From the NCBI GenBank assembly GCA_045863555.1, contig BTUU01000002.1, forward strand, positions 248,001-312,000: a stretch of DNA of 64,000 nt. Reading direction: 5' to 3'. This document shows, one piece after another, positions 8,473-20,111 of this stretch; position 1 is the stretch's first letter; each line of letters begins with the position of its first letter. The stretch is from JACRLV01 sp045863555. Its GTDB lineage: Bacteria; Planctomycetota; Phycisphaerae; UBA1845; Fen-1342. A model generated the notes under the pieces. It worked only from the letters and a program-made list of their open reading frames with translations. It did no database searches and was not told where the DNA came from. The position numbers were made by a program, and so were the translations under genes.

Positions 8473-9828
8473 ATGTTCAGCCGTATCCTCGTGGCGAACC
8501 GTGGCGAAATCGCCCTCCGCGTCATCCGCGCCTGCCGCGATCTGGGCATCGAGGCCGTGGCGGTCTACAGCCGGGCGGATCGGGATGCGGCCTATCTGAA
8601 TCTGGCACACGATGCGATCTGCATCGGCGGCGAGTCGGCGGCGAGCTCCTACCTGAACCCGGCGGCGATCCTGTCGGCGGCCGAGATCGCGGACGTGGAA
8701 GCGATTCACCCCGGCTACGGCTTCTTGTCGGAAAATCCGAAGTTCGCGCAGATGTGCCGCGACTGCCGGATCGAGTTCATCGGGCCGTCGGCGGAGTCGA
8801 TGCAGGCGCTGGGGAACAAGGTCCAGGCCAAGAAGCTGGCGCAGAAGGCGAAGGTTCCGCTCGTCCCCGGAAGCAACGGCGCGGTGGAGAGCGAGGAAGA
8901 GGCCGCGGAGATCGCCGGGAAAATCGGCTTTCCGGTGATGATCAAGGCGTCGGCCGGCGGCGGGGGCCGGGGCATCCGCCCGGTGCACAACGAGGCGACG
9001 CTGCGGACGAGCTATCGCAACGCCCGCGCCGAAGCCGAGGCGGCGTTCAAGGACGGCACACTCTATCTCGAGAAGCTGGTGGAGCGGCCGCGGCACGTCG
9101 AAGTGCAGCTCCTTGGCGACAAGAACGGGAATGTCGTGCACCTGTGGGAGCGCGACTGCTCGCTCCAGCGGCGCAATCAGAAGCTGGTCGAGGAGTCGCC
9201 GTCGCCGCACATTTCGGCAAAGACGCGCGAGAAGCTCTGTTCCGCGGCGGTGCGGCTGGCGAAGGCGGCCGGGTATTACAACGCGGGGACATGCGAGTTT
9301 CTGGTCGACGCGGACGAGAATTTCTACTTCATGGAAGTGAACGCCCGCATCCAGGTCGAGCATCCGGTGACGGAACTCGTGACCGGCGTCGATCTGGTGC
9401 AGTGGCAGATCCGCATCGCGGCCGGCGAGGATCTGAAGCTCAAACAGGGCGAGATCGAGCAGCGGGGCAGCGCGATCGAGTGCCGGATCAACGCGGAGTC
9501 GCCGGACGACAACTTCCGGCCGTGCCCGGGTCCGATCCACGAGTTCATCCCGCCGGGCGGGCCGGGAGTGCGGCTCGACACGCACGCCTACGCGGGCTAT
9601 GTCGTCAGTCCGTACTACGATTCGATGATCTGCAAGCTGCTCATGCACCGTCCGACGCGGGAGGGCGCGATCCACGCGATGCGGCGAGCGCTGGATGAGT
9701 TTGTGGTCAAGCCGATCAAGACGACGATCCCGGTGCACCGGCGGATCTTCAGCCACGCCGATTTCGTGAAGGGCGAGGTGGACACGGGGTTCATTGAGCG
9801 CGAGCTGATGGCGAGCCGGCAGGGGTAA
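8473..9828 (+). CDS. accC: acetyl-CoA carboxylase, biotin carboxylase subunit
   Basis: ATP-dependent carboxylation of biotin on AccB. The 451 residues match the family. It has the N-terminal ILVANRGEIALRVIRA, the glycine-rich ATP-grasp loop KASAGGGGRGIR, the metal-binding EVNARIQVEHPVTE and the C-terminal biotin carboxylase domain. It sits directly after accB. The carboxyltransferase beta subunit gene accD is about 9 kb away on the other strand, and accA is not in the window. Confidence 0.97.
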   Translation: MFSRILVANRGEIALRVIRACRDLGIEAVAVYSRADRDAAYLNLAHDAICIGGESAASSYLNPAAILSAAEIADVEAIHPGYGFLSENPKFAQMCRDCRIEFIGPSAESMQALGNKVQAKKLAQKAKVPLVPGSNGAVESEEEAAEIAGKIGFPVMIKASAGGGGRGIRPVHNEATLRTSYRNARAEAEAAFKDGTLYLEKLVERPRHVEVQLLGDKNGNVVHLWERDCSLQRRNQKLVEESPSPHISAKTREKLCSAAVRLAKAAGYYNAGTCEFLVDADENFYFMEVNARIQVEHPVTELVTGVDLVQWQIRIAAGEDLKLKQGEIEQRGSAIECRINAESPDDNFRPCPGPIHEFIPPGGPGVRLDTHAYAGYVVSPYYDSMICKLLMHRPTREGAIHAMRRALDEFVVKPIKTTIPVHRRIFSHADFVKGEVDTGFIERELMASRQG

Positions 9829-9859
9829 AGTCCGAAGTCGCTCCCTCGATCATCTGAAG

Positions 9860-10336
9860 CTACGGCGTAACCTCATTGAAAGCGATCCGCTCCGCCTCCG
9901 CTCCCTGCGACGGGGCCGTGAATTCCCAGCGGTAGGTTGGGCCGTCGAGGTGCGGCTTGAAGTCGAAGGTGTAGCTCGCGCCCGGTTTTACGAAACCCTT
10001 GAGCCAGCACTCCGGCGTGCCGCCCGACTGTCGGTCGCTCATAAGATTGCTGAAATTCGCCCGTCGCAGCGGCACCCGCGCCCCGGTCGAGTCCTTCAGC
10101 ATGAACCGGGCGTCGATCCACTTGTCCCACATGATGACGCCATGCTCGCGCGGGGGCGGCTCCTTGCGCGGCAGGAAGATCGACACGGCGACGTTGATTT
10201 CGACGCCCTGCGAGGTCGGCTTGCCGAACGCGATGGGCAGCTCCTCCCGCCCCGTTTCACCGACGGAGTTCGCCAGGTAGAAGTAGAGGACCAGCAGGCC
10301 GATGATTCCGGTGCAGAGGATCGACAGGGCCTTCAT
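9860..10336 (-). CDS. small membrane-anchored or secreted hypothetical protein
   Basis: A 158-residue protein starting at an ATG with GGAG nine bases upstream. Residues about 5-22 form one hydrophobic helix (LSILCTGIIGLLVLYFYL), a signal anchor or uncleaved signal peptide. The remaining domain is polar and beta-rich, with several Trp residues (MWDKWIDARFML, YRWEF). I do not recognise a family. A good TATACT box lies upstream at 10378-10383. A longer reading to an earlier start adds a non-helical leader and seems less likely. Confidence 0.7.
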   Translation of the reverse strand: MKALSILCTGIIGLLVLYFYLANSVGETGREELPIAFGKPTSQGVEINVAVSIFLPRKEPPPREHGVIMWDKWIDARFMLKDSTGARVPLRRANFSNLMSDRQSGGTPECWLKGFVKPGASYTFDFKPHLDGPTYRWEFTAPSQGAEAERIAFNEVTP

Positions 10337-10377
10337 CAGGGCGTCTCCGCAAGAGGGGATCGTTCGCGCGAGGGGAT

Positions 10378-10383
10378 AGTATA
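10378..10383 (-). promoter_or_regulatory. candidate -10 box (TATACT)
   Basis: Consensus-like TATACT on the minus strand, 41 bases before the ATG of the small membrane protein. Confidence 0.4.
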
Positions 10384-10511
10384 TCGGTGAAAGTAGACAT
10401 GCAATCACCGATAGGACTCGGTGGCCCCGTCGAGGCGAGCCGGCGGCAAGAACGCGGCCGGCGGCATCGCGAACGACGCCGCCGGCCGCGGAAAATCGGG
10501 TCGATTGTCGG

Positions 10512-11618
10512 CTAGACGTGCTGGTCCGGACCGACGCGGCGCATCGGCCGGCGCGGCGTCGCGGACATGCCCTCAGGGCGGCCGAAGATCATCCTTCCGG
10601 CCGAGGTCTGGAGCACGCTGGTGACGGTCAGGACGACTTCCTCGCCGATCCGCTCGCGGGAATTTTCGGCGACGACCATCGTGCCGTCCTCGAGGTAGCC
10701 GACGCCCTGGCCCATTTCCTCGCCGGGCTTGATGATCTTCACCGCGATCGTCTCGCCGGGCAGGACGACCGGCTTGAGCGCGTTCGCCAGGTCGTTGATG
10801 TTGATCACGTCCACGCCGCGAAGCTGGGCGATCTTATTGAGGTTGTAGTCGTTCGTCACGACCCGGCCGTCGATCTTCTTGGCGAGGGCTACGAGCTTCT
10901 GGTCGACGTCGCCGGCCTCCTCAATGGTCGGCAGGCGGGTGTCGGAGATCTTGATCTCGATCTTGTCGTTGGTCTGGAGCTTGTTGAGCATGTCCAGGCC
11001 GCGGCGGCCGCGGTTGCGTTTCAGCTTGTCGGAGCTGTCCGCGATCGTCTGAAGCTCCTGGAGCACGAAGCGCGGGATGATCAGCGTGGAGTCGATGATC
11101 CGCGTCTCGCAGATGTCGGCGACGCGGCCGTCGATGATGACGGAGGTGTCGAGGATCAGGGGGCGTGCGCCGCGCGTCTGCTTGGCGAATTCGACATACG
11201 GGATGACGAAGCGGATGTCGTCCTTGGTCTGGAGGATGAAGCTGATCGCGAGGAAGCAGGAGACGAGGCCGATCATCAGTTTGACGGCGGCCATGGTGTT
11301 CGTGGCGTTCTTGGCGGAAGGGTCGTTCAGGCCGGGAGCCCAGGCTTCGACGAGCATGTCGAGCATGAGCCCGACGCCCCAGGCGGCGACCATTCCGACC
11401 ATGACGCCGAGAAACGCGCCGGAGAGGGCGGCGAGGGATTTTCGCGGGATGAGCATGTCGACGCCGATGAGCACGACGCCGAGGCCGATGGCCGCCGCCA
11501 TGAACGCCGTCGCCGACTGGACGCTGGCGGGGTTGGCCGGGTCTCCCTTGCCGACCGTCGAAAACGCCACGGCGGCCATTAGAATGATGAACAGAGCGCG
11601 CAGTCCCCACAACAGCAT
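10512..11618 (-). CDS. PIN-TRAM membrane protein (YacL-like)
   Basis: Membrane-anchored PIN-domain protein, predicted RNase-fold, of the PIN/TRAM family found beside bacterial stress genes. The start is the ATG at an AGGAG site, giving 368 residues. The N-terminal 130 residues contain about four hydrophobic helices, one ending near ISFIL. The PIN domain starts at about residue 150 with LILDTSVIIDGRVADI and includes KLVALAKKIDGRVVTND, with acidic residues in the expected places. A TRAM domain follows (GETIAVKIIKPGEEMGQGVG) and predicts nucleic-acid binding. It diverges from an alkA-type gene. The target RNA is unknown. Confidence 0.9.
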   Translation of the reverse strand: MLLWGLRALFIILMAAVAFSTVGKGDPANPASVQSATAFMAAAIGLGVVLIGVDMLIPRKSLAALSGAFLGVMVGMVAAWGVGLMLDMLVEAWAPGLNDPSAKNATNTMAAVKLMIGLVSCFLAISFILQTKDDIRFVIPYVEFAKQTRGARPLILDTSVIIDGRVADICETRIIDSTLIIPRFVLQELQTIADSSDKLKRNRGRRGLDMLNKLQTNDKIEIKISDTRLPTIEEAGDVDQKLVALAKKIDGRVVTNDYNLNKIAQLRGVDVININDLANALKPVVLPGETIAVKIIKPGEEMGQGVGYLEDGTMVVAENSRERIGEEVVLTVTSVLQTSAGRMIFGRPEGMSATPRRPMRRVGPDQHV

Positions 11619-11702
11619 GATGAGGTCTCCTGCAAAATGAACCGCGTCCGCAATCCGCAGCGCTCGCGCGACGTGACGCAACCTGACGTTGCCCTTTCCA
11701 GA

Positions 11703-11732
11703 ATTCTACACCATGAATGGCCGGCCGGTCAC
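11703..11732 (-). promoter_or_regulatory. candidate promoter for the PIN-TRAM gene
   Basis: Minus strand GTGACC, an 18-base spacer and TAGAAT, about 85 bases before the ATG. It lies in the 197-base divergent gap. Confidence 0.4.
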
Positions 11733-11742
11733 CCCTCTTTTT

Positions 11743-11760
11743 TGATGATTCTCATTCTCA
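11743..11760. promoter_or_regulatory. Fur-box-like sequence
   Basis: The minus strand reads TGAGAATGAGAATCATCA, close to the hexamer series GATAAT-GATAAT-CATTATC bound by Fur-family repressors. It lies between the PIN-TRAM and glycosylase promoters. It is a single short AT-rich match and could be chance. Confidence 0.25.
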
Positions 11761-11815
11761 CCCCGGCGGCCGTCCCCGCCCCGGGGGTGTACGACGGTAT
11801 TTGAAGGGCGGTTCA

Positions 11816-12475
11816 ATGACGATTCGGCAGACACCCACCCAGCGGCGTCAGGCGCTTGCACTGCGGGCGGCGGAGCACCTTTCGGCGGTGCATCCGAGCC
11901 TGGAACCGATCATCTCGCGCGTGGGGCCGCACCGGCTGAAGGTCACGCGCGATCCGTTCCTGACGCTGGTAGGATCGATCATCCAGCAGCAGATTTCGAT
12001 GTCGGCCGCGGCGTCGATCCAGAGACGGCTGACCGAGGCGTGCCCCGGTGGACTTGTCACTCCGGCGGCGATCCAGCGGCTGGGGTCGGCGCGCCTGCGC
12101 AAGGCCGGGCTTTCGAACCAGAAGGCCGGATACCTGGTCGATCTGGCCCGGCACGCCGATACCGGGCGGCTCAGCCGGCGCACACTGAGCCGGCTGGATG
12201 ATGAAGAGATCATCGTGCGGGCGACGGAAATACGTGGAATCGGGCGCTGGACCGCGGAAATGCTGCTGATTTTCTGCCTGGAGCGGCCGGATGTGTGGCC
12301 GATCGACGACCTGGGGCTGCGGAAGGCGGTAGCCCGGTTCACGGGGCGCGAACTCGACAAGAAGGGGATCGTCGCGCTGGCTGAACCGTGGCGGCCGTTT
12401 CGGAGCTATGCGAGCTGGTATCTCTGGCGGAGCCTGGAAGGGCCGAAGATGCCGGGCATCGAACTTCGGTCGTAG
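11816..12475 (+). CDS. DNA-3-methyladenine glycosylase II (AlkA-like HhH-GPD)
   Basis: Base-excision repair glycosylase that removes alkylated purines. The start is the ATG after AAGGGCGG, giving 219 residues, the size of the short AlkA class without the N-terminal TBP-like domain. It shows FLTLVGSIIQQQISM, the helix-hairpin-helix IRGIGRWTAEMLLIF and the catalytic aspartate region VWPIDDLGLRKA. The C-terminal WRPFRSYASWYLWR is typical of the family. An upstream in-frame extension of 33 codons is Pro/Gly-rich and lies over the intergenic promoter region, so I reject it. Confidence 0.92.
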   Translation: MTIRQTPTQRRQALALRAAEHLSAVHPSLEPIISRVGPHRLKVTRDPFLTLVGSIIQQQISMSAAASIQRRLTEACPGGLVTPAAIQRLGSARLRKAGLSNQKAGYLVDLARHADTGRLSRRTLSRLDDEEIIVRATEIRGIGRWTAEMLLIFCLERPDVWPIDDLGLRKAVARFTGRELDKKGIVALAEPWRPFRSYASWYLWRSLEGPKMPGIELRS

Positions 12476-12494
12476 GACGAGGGGGCGGCGGCGG

Positions 12495-13467
12495 TCAGGC
12501 GGCGGGGGCGCGGCGGGCCCGGGCGCGGAAAAGCTCTTGTACGGCGTGCCAGTTTGCGAGGGTGATCGCGAGGAGGATCAGTCCCGCACCGACGGCGAGC
12601 CAGCGGGTGATGGGTTCGCCGCAGAACTGGTTTGCGCCGATGACGGCGACGAGGGGGGAGGCGTTCATGGCGACGGCGAGGCGGTTCACGTTCAGGCGCA
12701 TCAGCACGAAAAGCCACAGGAGGTAGCTGAGGAAGCTGGTGAGGAGGCTTATGTAGAGGAAGCCGATCCAGGCGGCGGCGGAGAGAGAGCCGAAGCGGAG
12801 TTCGCGGCCGTCGATGAGCAGGGCGGGGCTGTATAGAACGACGCCGGAGACGATGATGATCGTCAGGGAACGGAGGGGGCCGTATTTGGCGCCGAGCGGG
12901 CCGACCAGGACGGAGTAGGTTGCCCAGGTCAGGACGGCGATGAAGAGGAGGCCATCGCCGACGAGGGAGGGGCCGGATGCGGCGAGGAGGGAATCGAGTC
13001 CGATGACGGCGGCGCCGGCGAAGGCGAGGGTGGCGGCGAGGGCCATTCGCGTGGACGCCTTGACCGAGCCGATGATGAGGGTGATGAGAAACACGAGGAC
13101 GGGGTTGAGGGCGTAGAGCAGGCCCGAGTGGGCTGCGCCGGCGAGCTTAACACCGGAGAGAAAGGTCGCCTGATTGATCGGGACGCAGAGCAGCGCGCAG
13201 GCGAGGAAGCGGGGCAGATCGGCGCGGTCGATCGGACGGCGGGAGCGGGGGTCGGATCGGCGCATCACGAGCATCGTGACGAGGAGGCATGCGCCGGCAA
13301 GGCCGAAACGGACGACGCCCGTGGAGAAGGGGGGCATCTCGCGGAGGGCGAAGCGGGCGGCGACCGGCGTGAGACCTCCGATGAGCACGATAAGGGCCAT
13401 GAGGGCGAACTGGCCCCAATAGGACCACGTGCCGGGCGCGGCGGAGCGGACGTCGAGTGCGGCGGGG

Positions 13468-13478
<11 letters not shown>
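12495..13478 (-). CDS. EamA/DMT family transporter
   Basis: Predicted exporter of small metabolites in the inner membrane. The 327 residues contain about ten hydrophobic segments arranged as two EamA repeats: one from LIVLIGGLTPVAARFAL, the second from GDGLLFIAVLTWATYSVLVG to AVGAGLILLAITLANW. The ATG overlaps the end of the upstream ABC exporter gene by 11 bases, so the two are co-transcribed. The substrate cannot be told from sequence. Confidence 0.88.
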
Positions 13479-15615
<2,137 letters not shown>

Positions 15616-15624
15616 TCGCCGATT

Positions 15625-15630
15625 ATCATA
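15625..15630 (-). promoter_or_regulatory. candidate -10 box (TATGAT) for the ABC exporter
   Basis: TATGAT ends nine bases before the exporter ATG on the minus strand. If used, the transcript would be leaderless or nearly so, and no Shine-Dalgarno sequence is seen. Confidence 0.4.
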
Positions 15631-15774
15631 GCGGGTTCCTCGTCTGTCGAGGAGCCGACCGAACCGACCGACGCGGGGCGGCGTAACCCGTGCGGGGAAC
15701 CGCCGACGGGGTCGGCGGGGGTTCGGTTATCAGACTGATTGGATCCGCCGCGACCCGCGGCGGCAGGGGGAGCC

Positions 15775-16890
15775 GTGAGCGAGCCGCAGATCAGCCTTTC
15801 GAGCCCGGATATCACGCAGGCCGAGATCGACGCCGTCGTCGCCGTTCTGAAGACGCCGAACCTGAGCCTGGGGCCGCGCGTGCCGGAATTCGAGGCGACG
15901 TTCACACGGCGGCTGGGCGTCCGGCATGCCGTGGCCTGCAATAGTGGCACCTCGGGGCTGCACCTGATCTGGAAATCGCTCGGCGTGGGGGCCGGCGACG
16001 AGGTCATTACGACGCCGTTTTCGTTCATCGCGTCGAGCAACAGCATCCTGTTCGAGGGCGGGCGGCCGGTGTTCGTCGACATTGAGCCGGATACGTGGCA
16101 GATCGACGCGAAGCGGATCGAGGCGGCGATCACGCCGCGGACGAAGGCGCTGCTGCCCGTGGATGTCTTCGGGTCGATTCCGGACATGGACGCGGTGGTG
16201 GCGATCGGACGCAAGCACGGCCTTCGCGTCGTCGAGGACAGTTGCGAAGCGCTGGGTTCGGCGTACAAGGGGCGGCCGGCGGGGGCGCTCGCGGATGCGG
16301 GTGTTTTCGGGTTCTACCCCAACAAACAGCTGACGACGGGCGAGGGGGGCATGGTCGTGACGAATGACGACCAGCTCGCGATGCTGGCGCGGAGCTACCG
16401 CAGCCAGGGGCGCGCCACCGATGCCGGCTGGCTGGAACATGCGCGGATCGGGTTCAACTATCGCCTGCCGGACATCAACTGCGCGATCGGGATCGTGCAG
16501 ATGCAGCGGGCGGACGAGATCATCGCCAAGCGCGACCGCGTCGCGGGGTATTACCTGGCACGTCTGCGTGACGAGAAGCGGGTCTCGCTCCAGCGCATCC
16601 CGTCGGAAGTGCGGATGAGCTGGTTCGTCATGGTGGTGCGGCTCAGCGACGATTACACGCAGGCGGATCGGGATCAGATGCTCGGCAAACTCCGTGAGCG
16701 CGGGATTCAATGCCGCAACTATTTCACGCCAATCCACCTCCAGCCGTTCTACCAGGAGATGGACTTCCGCGAGGGGCAATTTCCGATCACGGAGGCGCTG
16801 TCGTCGCGGACGATTTCGCTGCCGTTCCACAATCACCTCAGCGAGGGCGACGTGGACCGGGTGGTCCGCGAGTTGAAGAAGCTGCTATAG
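15775..16890 (+). CDS. DegT/DnrJ/EryC1/StrS family PLP aminotransferase
   Basis: PLP-dependent sugar aminotransferase, usually acting on nucleotide-linked keto sugars in surface polysaccharide synthesis. I start at the GTG preceded by AGGGGGA, giving 371 residues; an alternative TTG 36 bases upstream lacks this site. Motifs include NSGTSGLHLIWKSLGVG, EVITTPFSFIASSN, VEDSCEALGS and the cofactor lysine in FGFYPNKQLTTGEGG. GFNYRLPDINCAIG is also typical. The gene stands alone between an ABC exporter and a secreted protein. Together with the nucleotide-sugar dehydrogenase and GT2 gene it suggests amino-sugar-containing glycans. Confidence 0.92.
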   Translation: MSEPQISLSSPDITQAEIDAVVAVLKTPNLSLGPRVPEFEATFTRRLGVRHAVACNSGTSGLHLIWKSLGVGAGDEVITTPFSFIASSNSILFEGGRPVFVDIEPDTWQIDAKRIEAAITPRTKALLPVDVFGSIPDMDAVVAIGRKHGLRVVEDSCEALGSAYKGRPAGALADAGVFGFYPNKQLTTGEGGMVVTNDDQLAMLARSYRSQGRATDAGWLEHARIGFNYRLPDINCAIGIVQMQRADEIIAKRDRVAGYYLARLRDEKRVSLQRIPSEVRMSWFVMVVRLSDDYTQADRDQMLGKLRERGIQCRNYFTPIHLQPFYQEMDFREGQFPITEALSSRTISLPFHNHLSEGDVDRVVRELKKLL

Positions 16891-16895
16891 CGCCG

Positions 16896-18176
16896 CTACG
16901 GGCAGACGGTCCCGAACCGCGAGAGCAGCAGCGCGAGATCGTTGATGCCGACAGTTCCGTCGCCGTCGAGGTCGCCGGTGCACCCGCATCCCTCCACGGA
17001 CAGCCGGGCCTGGTAGCGCAGCCCGCAGGGAATCCCGCTGAACGAATCCGTTGCCACGAAGGCCGAGTAGGTCCCGGCCGGCAGGGTGGCGGAGACGGTT
17101 GCGGGCGTGCAGGGATCGGCCGCGGCGGTGCCGAGCGAGCTGGCCGGGCAGGTTCCCTGGAGAAGAAAGACGCGGGTACGCGCCTCTCCGGTCGCGGACC
17201 AGGTTACGTTTGACGGCTGGAGGAGCGTGAAGTGGTACCAGTCGGTATCGCGGAAGTTCTGCCCGCCGGCCGTCTGGAATGTGCCGTAGGTTCCGCAGAT
17301 CGTGAGGTTGCAGGCGGTATTCCCAAAGACGCTTGGCGTGGAGTTGCAGCCGCCGTTGTACGCGTCGACGTACGCGGTCGCACATTCCGGTTCGCCCTCG
17401 AGGAGCTGTGACGGCGGCTGACACGGCAGCGAGCAGCAGCCCGCGACGCTGAGCGTCGCCCGGTAGCGCGAACCGCACGGCACGCCCGTGAACGCGTCCG
17501 TCGACACGAACGCTGAGTACGTGCCCGGGGCGAGATTCGTGAGCGTAACGGTCGCCGGCTGACAGGCGTCCGCGGCGGCGGTTCCAAGCGAAGCGGCGGG
17601 GCACGTGCCGGCGAGGATGAAGACGCGCGTGCGCGCCTCGCCGACGGCGGTCCACGTCACATCCGCCGCCTGCGTGAGTGTGAAGTGATACCAGTCGGTG
17701 TCGCGGAAGTTCTGGCCGCCGCTCGTCTGAAAGGTTCCGTAGGTGCCGCAGACCGTCTGGCCGCACCGGATCTCGCCGAACACGTTGGGTGTGAAGTTGC
17801 ACCCGCCGTTGAACGCGTCGACGTAGCCGTTTGCGCAAATCGGCTCGCCCTCAACGCGGTCGCCGAACTGGCAGTCTCCGCACGTGCCGCGGGTGCCGCC
17901 CGCGTCGGCGGGCGGAGTCCAATCTGCCGGCTGGGCTGCGTCGGTCAGCGGAGAGTCATCCTCGATGCGCATGCCCAGTTCGGCTGCGCCGGCGGCCTCG
18001 AAGGCCTCGCGCAGCGCCGCGGCGTCCAAAGTTTCGGCGGCACTGAACCCGCCCGCCGGGAGCATCGACGCCGCGCCATCGGCGCGAGGATTCTGCCGAC
18101 CGGCTGGTACCGCCTGGGAGTGAGCGAACATCCAGGTTACCGAGAGAAGCGCGATTACGAGCGAAGAAACAGCCAT
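16896..18176 (-). CDS. secreted protein with two PPC-like repeats and a dockerin-like C-terminus
   Basis: A 426-residue exported protein. It starts at an ATG after GGAGG and has a signal peptide (AVSSLVIALLSVTWMFAHSQA). Two copies of a domain of about 130 residues follow, each with the pattern ANGYVDAFNGGCN or ATAYVDAYNGGCN, then CGTYGTFQTxGGQNFRDTDW, then ARTRVF and PAGTYSAFV. The DTDWYHFTL core is that of bacterial pre-peptidase C-terminal (PPC) domains. Cys residues are abundant, suggesting disulfides. The end GDLDGDGTVGINDLALLLSR is a dockerin-type EF-hand, common at the C-termini of planctomycete extracellular proteins. No catalytic domain is visible. Function unknown. Confidence 0.85.
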   Translation of the reverse strand: MAVSSLVIALLSVTWMFAHSQAVPAGRQNPRADGAASMLPAGGFSAAETLDAAALREAFEAAGAAELGMRIEDDSPLTDAAQPADWTPPADAGGTRGTCGDCQFGDRVEGEPICANGYVDAFNGGCNFTPNVFGEIRCGQTVCGTYGTFQTSGGQNFRDTDWYHFTLTQAADVTWTAVGEARTRVFILAGTCPAASLGTAAADACQPATVTLTNLAPGTYSAFVSTDAFTGVPCGSRYRATLSVAGCCSLPCQPPSQLLEGEPECATAYVDAYNGGCNSTPSVFGNTACNLTICGTYGTFQTAGGQNFRDTDWYHFTLLQPSNVTWSATGEARTRVFLLQGTCPASSLGTAAADPCTPATVSATLPAGTYSAFVATDSFSGIPCGLRYQARLSVEGCGCTGDLDGDGTVGINDLALLLSRFGTVCP

Positions 18177-18237
18177 GGGTACGTCCTCCAGTCTGTCGCC
18201 ATACGCGGATCGAGCCCGAATCGTCTGTGGTCCATTC

Positions 18238-18266
18238 AGAATAGCGGTCGGTGGTTCGTCGACCAA
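18238..18266 (-). promoter_or_regulatory. promoter for the PPC/dockerin protein
   Basis: Minus strand TTGGTC, a 17-base spacer and TATTCT, about 60 bases before the ATG. Confidence 0.4.
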
Positions 18267-18284
18267 AAGAATTCTGAAACCGTC

Positions 18285-18644
18285 TCAGCGTGCCGTTGGA
18301 CCGTTGATCGCGACGGCCGCGGCGGCCTGCTCGCGAAGGCGGCGTGCGGCGCCGTGGATGAGCATGAGGTTTCGGACGTAGATGAGGAGTCCGAGCGACT
18401 GGCCGAGGATGATGACGGGATCGGCGTCGAGGACGCCGTAGATCATGAGCATGACGCCGCCGAGGAGGCTGAGGTACCAGAACCCGAGCGGGACGTGGCT
18501 GCGGCGGAGCTTTTCCGAGACATACCATTGGACGACGAAGCGGAGCATGAAGACGCCCTGTCCGAGCAGGCCGAACAGCACAAGCGGATCGCGCAGCTTG
18601 ACGAGGAGCCGCTGGGCGAGTGAGTCAGCGAGCAGTTCCAACAC
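18285..18644 (-). CDS. lipid A biosynthesis N-terminal domain (LAB_N) protein
   Basis: A 119-residue membrane protein with three or four hydrophobic helices. It carries the LAB_N signature FGLLGQGVFMLRFVVQWYVS, then EKLRRSHVPLGFWYLSLLGG, MLMIYGVL and DPVIILGQSLGLLIYVRNLM. The domain occurs alone or fused to lipid-A-disaccharide synthase (LpxB); here it is alone. I chose the GTG start (GGAG upstream); a longer open frame runs back through accD but encodes only its shadow. It is the last gene of the pgk-rpe-phosphatase-accD run, 23 bases after accD. Role in lipid A or related glycolipid assembly is inferred from the family. Confidence 0.85.
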   Translation of the reverse strand: MLELLADSLAQRLLVKLRDPLVLFGLLGQGVFMLRFVVQWYVSEKLRRSHVPLGFWYLSLLGGVMLMIYGVLDADPVIILGQSLGLLIYVRNLMLIHGAARRLREQAAAAVAINGPTAR

Positions 18645-18667
18645 GAATGCGGTGCTCCGAACGGGGG

Positions 18668-19487
<820 letters not shown>

Positions 19488-19495
<8 letters not shown>

Positions 19496-20111
19496 GCTTC
19501 ACCCTGTCCGTGTCGTCGTGTTCGTCCGGCGGCGTTGCGGGCGTCACTTTGCCGTTTCCACTGTAATCGAACACGATCGGTTCGTTGATCTCCGTCACCG
19601 CTTCCCAGATCGTCGATTCGTCGGATCCTTCGAGCCAGCGCCGCGCGAGGCCGAGCGCGACGGGCCGGAGAACGACCGCCAGCGGTTTATCACCTGTGCG
19701 GCGGATCAGCTTCTTGAGTTCCCCGGCGACGCGCTCGCTGGCGTCGGAGAAGCCCTCGCCGTCGGGCGGGTTGACGTTCAGCGGGGCTTCGAGGAGTTCG
19801 TGATGGGCCGAGGCGAAGCGTTTTCGCAGCTCCTCATCCGTCAGCCCCGACCATAGCCCCAGGTCCACCTCGGCCAGCGACGAGTCCTTTCGCGGCCGGG
19901 CTCCGATGGCTTTTGAGAGGATCTTCGCCGTGCGCGTGGCCAGTTCATCCGGAGAGTGGTGGATGACGGCCGCGCCGACCTGGGCGAGCGCGGCGCTCCA
20001 GGCGGCCGCCTGCTGCTCGCCGGCGGGCGTCGGCGCGAGTTCGACGCGGCCCAAAAGCCGTCCCTCGTCGCGCCACTCGGTCGGCGCACAGGGGATCAGC
20101 ACGATCTTCAT
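19488..20111 (-). CDS. histidine phosphatase (phosphoglycerate mutase-like) family protein lacking both catalytic histidines
   Basis: A 207-residue protein whose fold-level pattern is the histidine phosphatase superfamily: a short N-terminal strand and TEW, GRLLGRVELAPTPAGEQQAAAW, HSPDELATRTAKIL, LAEVDLGLWSGLTDEEL and the closing VVLRPVALGLARRWL. The catalytic N-terminal motif, normally LIRHGxTEW, reads LIPCAPTEW, so the phosphorylated His and its Arg are gone. The second His, normally SHG near the end, is RPV. The middle Glu of LAEVDLG is kept. It is therefore probably not an active phosphatase or mutase. It overlaps rpe by four bases and accD by eight, indicating a coupled operon and a retained, perhaps regulatory, function. 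Confidence 0.85.

Noticed and set aside
8011..9756. 581-codon minus-strand open frame opposite accBC
   Set aside because: Arg/His-rich shadow of accB and accC.
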